This document shows positions 59,794 through 64,000 of a stretch of 64,000 nucleotides of DNA, in pieces. The number at the start of each line of letters is the position of its first letter. Position 1 is the stretch's first letter. A model generated the notes under the pieces. That model was not told where the DNA came from, ran no database searches, and was given only the letters and a program-made list of their open reading frames with translations. A program made the position numbers and the translations under genes. This stretch comes from Aliidiomarina maris (GTDB lineage Bacteria; Pseudomonadota; Gammaproteobacteria; Enterobacterales; Alteromonadaceae): NCBI RefSeq assembly GCF_003987335.1, contig NZ_PIPK01000001.1:310001-374000 (forward strand). Direction: 5' to 3'.

Positions 59794-60480
59794 TTAGCCA
59801 AAGAACAAGCGTCTGAACCAACCGCGATTTAAACGTTCCTCACAGCTACGCAATTGCTGGGCATACACATTCGAACGCTGGTCAACGCGGCGCGATACAT
59901 CCACTAGCCACTGCTTTTGCAGGTAAGTGCGGCGTTGATAGCCACCCCACCCTTCGTGGTAATTGAGGTATTGCGCGTAAGCGTCCCATTTCGACACGCC
60001 ATTGATTTGCTGACTCTTGGTAATAAACCAACCCATAAAGTCAATCGCGTCAGCGAAATTGTCACGCCGCGCACGGCGATTGCCGGTTTCGCGAATGTAG
60101 TCATCCCAGGTCATGGTTTTGGCTTGGGCGTAGCCATACGCATCAGACACCCGGCCCCAAGGAATGAAGCCAAGCACATAGCGACGCGGCGGTAACGCAC
60201 GGGCACGGAACGAACTCTCTTGGTACATCATTGCCATGGGAACATGAACGGGTACGCCCCATTCGTCACGCATATCTTTCGATGCACGCCACCAATCCCG
60301 ACGCTCTTCAAAAATATTGCAGATGTTCTCTGGGTCCTTTGGTGGTGACGTTGAACAGCCACTTAAAAACAGAGTAGAAACAAGAACTAAGCTAACAATT
60401 GCAAAATTTCTGCGATTTTCTGGCAATTTTTTGAACTTATTGCCACGCCTGGGCTCTGATACTACGAGAGATTTGAACAT
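59794..60480 (-). CDS. Lipoprotein with SLT-type transglycosylase domain
   Basis: 228 residues. The signal has an unusually long 26-residue basic N-region, then a hydrophobic stretch and the lipobox LFLSGC with the lipidated C42. The mature part resembles the SLT_4 type domain: MAMMYQESSF supplies the probable catalytic Glu, and YGYAQAKTMTWDDYIRETG and LNYHEGWGGY match lysozyme-like motifs. Likely a peptidoglycan-cutting enzyme on the outer membrane. GGGGAAG before the ATG supports the start. It follows gshA in the same direction. Confidence 0.8.
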   Translation of the reverse strand: MFKSLVVSEPRRGNKFKKLPENRRNFAIVSLVLVSTLFLSGCSTSPPKDPENICNIFEERRDWWRASKDMRDEWGVPVHVPMAMMYQESSFRARALPPRRYVLGFIPWGRVSDAYGYAQAKTMTWDDYIRETGNRRARRDNFADAIDFMGWFITKSQQINGVSKWDAYAQYLNYHEGWGGYQRRTYLQKQWLVDVSRRVDQRSNVYAQQLRSCEERLNRGWFRRLFFG

Positions 60481-60512
60481 GATTGGTCTTCCCCTGGACT
60501 ACATCCAATTCA

Positions 60513-60530
60513 CGCGCCTAATTAGGCGCG
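60513..60530 (+). terminator. Intrinsic terminator pointing against the surrounding genes
   Basis: The perfect palindrome CGCGCCTAATTAGGCGCG followed by eight Ts on the plus strand. It spans the last codons and stop of gshA, which is read the other way, so it acts only on plus-strand transcripts, such as ffh read-through or an antisense RNA. Confidence 0.7.
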
Positions 60531-62110
60531 TTTTTTTTCTCTAATGCAGCGGCAAAGTATGCTGACAAGAACGCATCAAAGCTTCCCGCCTGTTCACCCT
60601 CTATCTCTGCTTTATCGGCTAACGACTGACGCGCCATCTGCTCTAGTTGCGCATCGCTGTAAAACTCTAACGGCTCAGTACTGAGCTGGTTGCGGTACGT
60701 CTGAGCTAATTGCATGGCTAGACCCTGACCGCTTTGCTGGGCTTGGCGCATATCGCGTAACAGCTGCCCTGATAAGGTTAAATCAGGATGGTCAATTTGC
60801 TTACTCAGGGTCTCCAATACGCAGGCATAGGCGTCACCGCCGTAAGCATTGTCCAACAGTTCTGCGATTGATGCGAGGGCCTTGAAGAAATCTTTAAGTA
60901 GTTCGCTGACTAAACCTTGTTGGCCTTGGCTTTGTAGGCGCAACTTCGGGTCACGCCCATTCAATACCACTTGGTTCAAGTTCTTCACCGCTTGCTGCTG
61001 CTGTTCCCAATCTAACTCAGGGCTCTCGTCCAGCAAGCAATGCATTAATAACAAATCAAGGAACAGCATTTGCTCGGCACTAATGCCCACCGGGCTGAAC
61101 GGGTTCACATCCAGGGCACGCACTTCAATATACTCGACCCCACCACGCTCTAACGCTTGGGTTGGGGTTTCGCCAGAACGGGCAGTCCGTTTAGGTCGAA
61201 TTGACGAGTAGAACTCGTTCTCAATTTGCAAAATATTGCTATTTAATTGCAGGTACTCACCGCTATCGTCCTGCACGCCGATTGCAGCAAAGCGCTCTGA
61301 AGGCGTCGACACCGCGCGGCGTAAGCCGTCAATATAGGCTTGGGTTGAGTTATAGGAAATCTTTAACGCCGCCTGCTCTTTGTTGGTGTAGCCTAAATCG
61401 CTCATACGCAGCGAGGTCGCGTAAGGCCTGTACAGCATGCCGCCACCGAAATCTGACAGGTCGACGTCGCCAGGGCTGTAGCGCACGAACGAACTACACA
61501 CCACAGGAGAGGCACCAAAGAAGAATGGCACCACCCAGGCTTTCTGTAAGAAGTTTCTGATCAGTCCGAAATAGCGTTCAGACCGATATGCGGTGGTGTC
61601 GTCGACGCCGTCTTGCGCCGCTAAAATCGGCCACAATGCGTCAGGTACGGAAAAGTTGTAATGCACGCCAGCAATGGTTTGCATCACCGCGCCGTAGCGT
61701 TTGGTCAATCCCATACGGTAGGTCATCTTCATGCGCCCAACGTGCGAGCTACCAAAATCGGCAATCTGGATATCCTGGGGCTCATTGACATAGCACGGCA
61801 TGCTCAGCGGCCAAAGTAGCTCGTCACCCAAATGACGATACGTGAAGCGATGTAAGTCACGCAACTGAGTTAAGGTATCACGCACAGAGCGCGCCACTGG
61901 GGTAATGAATTCCAGTAACGATTCTGCATAATCAGTAGTAATCAGCGGATGTGTTAAGGTCGCACCTAAAGCTTCGGGGTGCATACTCTGGGCCAGCTGC
62001 CCTTGTGGAGTAATGCGCAAAGCTTCACGTTCGACACCTCGGTTAATCGCGGCCAAAGCGGAGTAATGTTGGCGTTGATTTAACGCGTCGAGTCGTGCAG
62101 TTAAGTTCAT
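60518..62110 (-). CDS. gshA: Glutamate-cysteine ligase
   Basis: ATP-dependent enzyme that joins glutamate and cysteine, first and rate-limiting step of glutathione synthesis. Starts at the ATG at 62110 (MNLTARLDALNQRQHYSAL); a TTG two codons earlier is less likely. Proteobacterial type: GVEREALRI near the N-terminus, HVGRMKMTYRMGLTKRYG, SLRMSDLGYTNKEQ and EYIEVRALDVNPF in the catalytic core. About 530 residues, the usual length. The last codons are built from the terminator palindrome. Glutathione made here feeds gloB. Confidence 0.95.
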   Translation of the reverse strand: MNLTARLDALNQRQHYSALAAINRGVEREALRITPQGQLAQSMHPEALGATLTHPLITTDYAESLLEFITPVARSVRDTLTQLRDLHRFTYRHLGDELLWPLSMPCYVNEPQDIQIADFGSSHVGRMKMTYRMGLTKRYGAVMQTIAGVHYNFSVPDALWPILAAQDGVDDTTAYRSERYFGLIRNFLQKAWVVPFFFGASPVVCSSFVRYSPGDVDLSDFGGGMLYRPYATSLRMSDLGYTNKEQAALKISYNSTQAYIDGLRRAVSTPSERFAAIGVQDDSGEYLQLNSNILQIENEFYSSIRPKRTARSGETPTQALERGGVEYIEVRALDVNPFSPVGISAEQMLFLDLLLMHCLLDESPELDWEQQQQAVKNLNQVVLNGRDPKLRLQSQGQQGLVSELLKDFFKALASIAELLDNAYGGDAYACVLETLSKQIDHPDLTLSGQLLRDMRQAQQSGQGLAMQLAQTYRNQLSTEPLEFYSDAQLEQMARQSLADKAEIEGEQAGSFDAFLSAYFAAALEKKNAPN

Positions 62111-62195
62111 CGACAAAGCAATTCCTATACAATTCCTGCTATGATGCGGCTAGTTTGCCATATTCAACTATAAATTACAGCGTGGGGTGTTTATC

Positions 62196-64000
62196 TTGAA
62201 GGTTTTATTCAAGCCCAACCGACTGAGTATACTGCAATCTCACCTCTGGTGGATGACTGTACTCTTGGTTATTTTGATTCTTTTGCTACCCGGTGTTTGG
62301 GTCGGCGTGCCCATTGCCGTGTTGATAGCCCTCACCTTTGCCCTACGCTACGCCACCACCGAGACCGCCGATGCTCGCCCCCTCAGCACCGATAGCTCTG
62401 AAGTACTGCGCCAAGTATTCAATGACCTGCCTAACCGAGTCTACTGGCGCGATACCGACCTGCAATTGGTTGGCGCTAACCGCGCATTTATCGACGATTT
62501 CGCCGGCCACGATCGTACCGCGTCTGACATTGATATGAGCCATGAAACTGCGGCTGGTTTAGCCGCCAACCCACAACTATTAGAACGCGACCGCGCCACC
62601 TTGAATGGTCAGCGTGCCTGCACCAGTATTGAATTGGAACTGTGCTTGGGTGATGACAGTAGTCAACAGCGCTGGGTCGAACACGCCAGTGCGCCGTTGT
62701 ATAACGACGCGAATGAGTTGATTGGCGTACTCGGTAGTTATTACGATATTTCGAGTATCAAGGCAGCTACCGCAGACATGGCGGCAGCCAAAGAAGCTGC
62801 AGAACAAGCGAACCAATCGAAAAGCGACTTTTTAGCCAATATGAGCCACGAAATTCGCACCCCAATTAATGCGATTGTGGGCATGGCTAACTTAGCATTG
62901 AAAACAGAGTTAAGCCCGAAGCAGCAACGCTATTTAAAAGTGATCAATTCGTCGTCAAACGCGCTGCTCGGGGTTATTAATGACATTTTAGATTTTTCTA
63001 AAATTGAAGCGAACAAGTTAACCATTGAAAGCATTCCTTTTGATTTGAGCGAAGTGCTGAGCACTTTAGCCGATATGTTCGCTTATAAAGCGTACGACAA
63101 AGACCTTGAATTTATTATCAATTTGCCAAGCAATATCCCGACCATGCTGCTGGGTGATCCGATGCGCTTAAATCAGGTGTTAGTCAATTTAGTCAGTAAC
63201 GCGATTAAGTTTACTGACGAAGGGGAAATTAACGTTTCTTGTACCTTGCTGGAACAAAGTGAAGAGAAAGTGTGGTTACGTATTTCAGTGACCGACACCG
63301 GCATTGGCATGGATGAAGAGCAGCGCGCGAATCTTTTTCAGGCGTTTACGCAAGCCGACACCTCTACCACACGCAAGTTTGGTGGCACCGGATTGGGCTT
63401 AACCATATCCCAGCGCTTAATCAAACTGATGCAGGGCGACCTTGGGGTGATCAGTGCCGCAGGTCAGGGCTCGACATTCTATGTGGAAATTGCGTTGCCG
63501 CTGCAACCGCACCAAGACGCCAGCCACCACCAAGTGTTGCTGGAGCGTTTAAAAGGGGTGCGCATTTTAGCCGTAGACGACAATTTATCGACCCGTGAAA
63601 TGCTGTATGAGTTACTGCGCTCCTACGACATGCAGGCAAAAGTTGCGCGTAGTGGCGAGCAAGCACTCGACATTATGCAGCAAGCCGAGCGCGATGGTCA
63701 GCCGTACCAGATCGCTCTCATTGATTGGCGCCTACCAGGAATGGATGGGTTGCAATTAGTGCAAGCCATGAACCAGCATTTAGACGCTACCAAGCGGCCT
63801 AAAGCCATTCTTGCAACGGGTTACTACGCTGAAGAACTGGCGGAAAAAGCTAAAACAGTCGGTGCTTGCGACTTTATCACTAAGCCTTATACCACGGCCA
63901 CTTTAGCGCGGGTGCTACACACTGCGGCATATGGCGCAAATGCAACGGACACACCGGCTGCATCGAGTTCTGATGCAGTTGACTCGCCTGCGAAAAGTGC
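62196..64000 (+). CDS. Hybrid sensor histidine kinase (3' end cut by window edge)
   Basis: 601 codons run open to the window end. The start is probably TTG at 62196, with GGGGTG six bases upstream; GTG at 62187 is less likely. Two membrane helices near residues 20-50 are closely spaced, so almost no periplasmic sensor exists. A PAS-like domain (about 70-185) is followed by a HisKA with H218 (MSHEIRTPINAI), an ATPase domain (VNLVSNAIKF, DTGIGM, GGTGLGL) and a first receiver with acceptor D510 (LIDWRLPGMDG). More domains, possibly a second receiver or Hpt, likely lie beyond the edge. Divergent from gshA. Confidence 0.88.
   Translation, partial: MKVLFKPNRLSILQSHLWWMTVLLVILILLLPGVWVGVPIAVLIALTFALRYATTETADARPLSTDSSEVLRQVFNDLPNRVYWRDTDLQLVGANRAFIDDFAGHDRTASDIDMSHETAAGLAANPQLLERDRATLNGQRACTSIELELCLGDDSSQQRWVEHASAPLYNDANELIGVLGSYYDISSIKAATADMAAAKEAAEQANQSKSDFLANMSHEIRTPINAIVGMANLALKTELSPKQQRYLKVINSSSNALLGVINDILDFSKIEANKLTIESIPFDLSEVLSTLADMFAYKAYDKDLEFIINLPSNIPTMLLGDPMRLNQVLVNLVSNAIKFTDEGEINVSCTLLEQSEEKVWLRISVTDTGIGMDEEQRANLFQAFTQADTSTTRKFGGTGLGLTISQRLIKLMQGDLGVISAAGQGSTFYVEIALPLQPHQDASHHQVLLERLKGVRILAVDDNLSTREMLYELLRSYDMQAKVARSGEQALDIMQQAERDGQPYQIALIDWRLPGMDGLQLVQAMNQHLDATKRPKAILATGYYAEELAEKAKTVGACDFITKPYTTATLARVLHTAAYGANATDTPAASSSDAVDSPAKS

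Overview
The window looks like a core chromosomal segment of a marine gammaproteobacterium, most likely an alteromonad close to Idiomarina or Pseudidiomarina. This is inferred from gene content and order, not from a database search. Pointers are the gammaproteobacterial blocks dnaE-accA-tilS, dnaQ/rnhA-yafS-gloB-mltD, smc-zipA-ligA and rpsP-rimM-trmD-rplS, a full-length SMC, a TIGR03503-type protein, a CrsR/CrsA-like partner-switching pair and a peptidase/amidohydrolase-rich gene set. Base composition is even (around half GC), coding density is very high, and I see no transposase, integrase, prophage, CRISPR array or plasmid function.

Layout. 1-9 kb: the start of a branched-chain 2-oxoacid dehydrogenase operon (E1 alpha, cut by the window edge), astE, a DUF599 membrane protein, a two-gene RND efflux system and a divergent patatin-like phospholipase. 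9-15 kb: the tilS, accA, dnaE operon on the minus strand. 15.2-15.6 kb: three identical tRNA-Asp(GTC) genes with a near-consensus promoter and an intrinsic terminator. 15.6-24.2 kb: a TIGR03503 protein and dnaQ, divergent rnhA, then a four-gene sulfur-handling operon (TauE/SafE, rhodanese, two YeeE/YedE halves) lying between rnhA and yafS, followed by gloB, mltD and a small secreted protein. 24.2-31 kb: ligA, zipA, smc. 31-40.6 kb: a secreted beta-barrel-like protein, a periplasmic binding-protein-like gene, rmuC, class I fumarase, pabB, a CoA-type Nudix hydrolase, sdaA and cysB.

40.8-45.7 kb is a signalling region: a sensor-less histidine kinase, a membrane-anchored coiled protein, a YciH/SUI1 protein, a receiver-PP2C-ATPase protein next to a STAS antagonist (a partner switch), and a response regulator whose first receiver has lost its phosphorylation site. 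45.7-52 kb: two overlapping secreted amidohydrolase-like genes (one with a histidine-rich tail), then cytochrome c', cytochrome b561 and a single-domain response regulator. 52-62.1 kb: tyrA, a DnaJ-related gene, rplS-trmD-rimM-rpsP, a CNNM/CorB-type protein, ypjD, divergent ffh, an SLT lipoprotein and gshA. The window ends inside a hybrid histidine kinase.

Most of the window is ordinary housekeeping. The parts that deserve a second look are the sulfur operon with its strong promoter and overlapping palindrome, the partner-switching cluster with its pseudo-receiver, the amidohydrolase pair in which two of three modules have lost the metal site, and the cytochrome/response-regulator cassette. 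I did not find clear evidence of a wholly new biological system.
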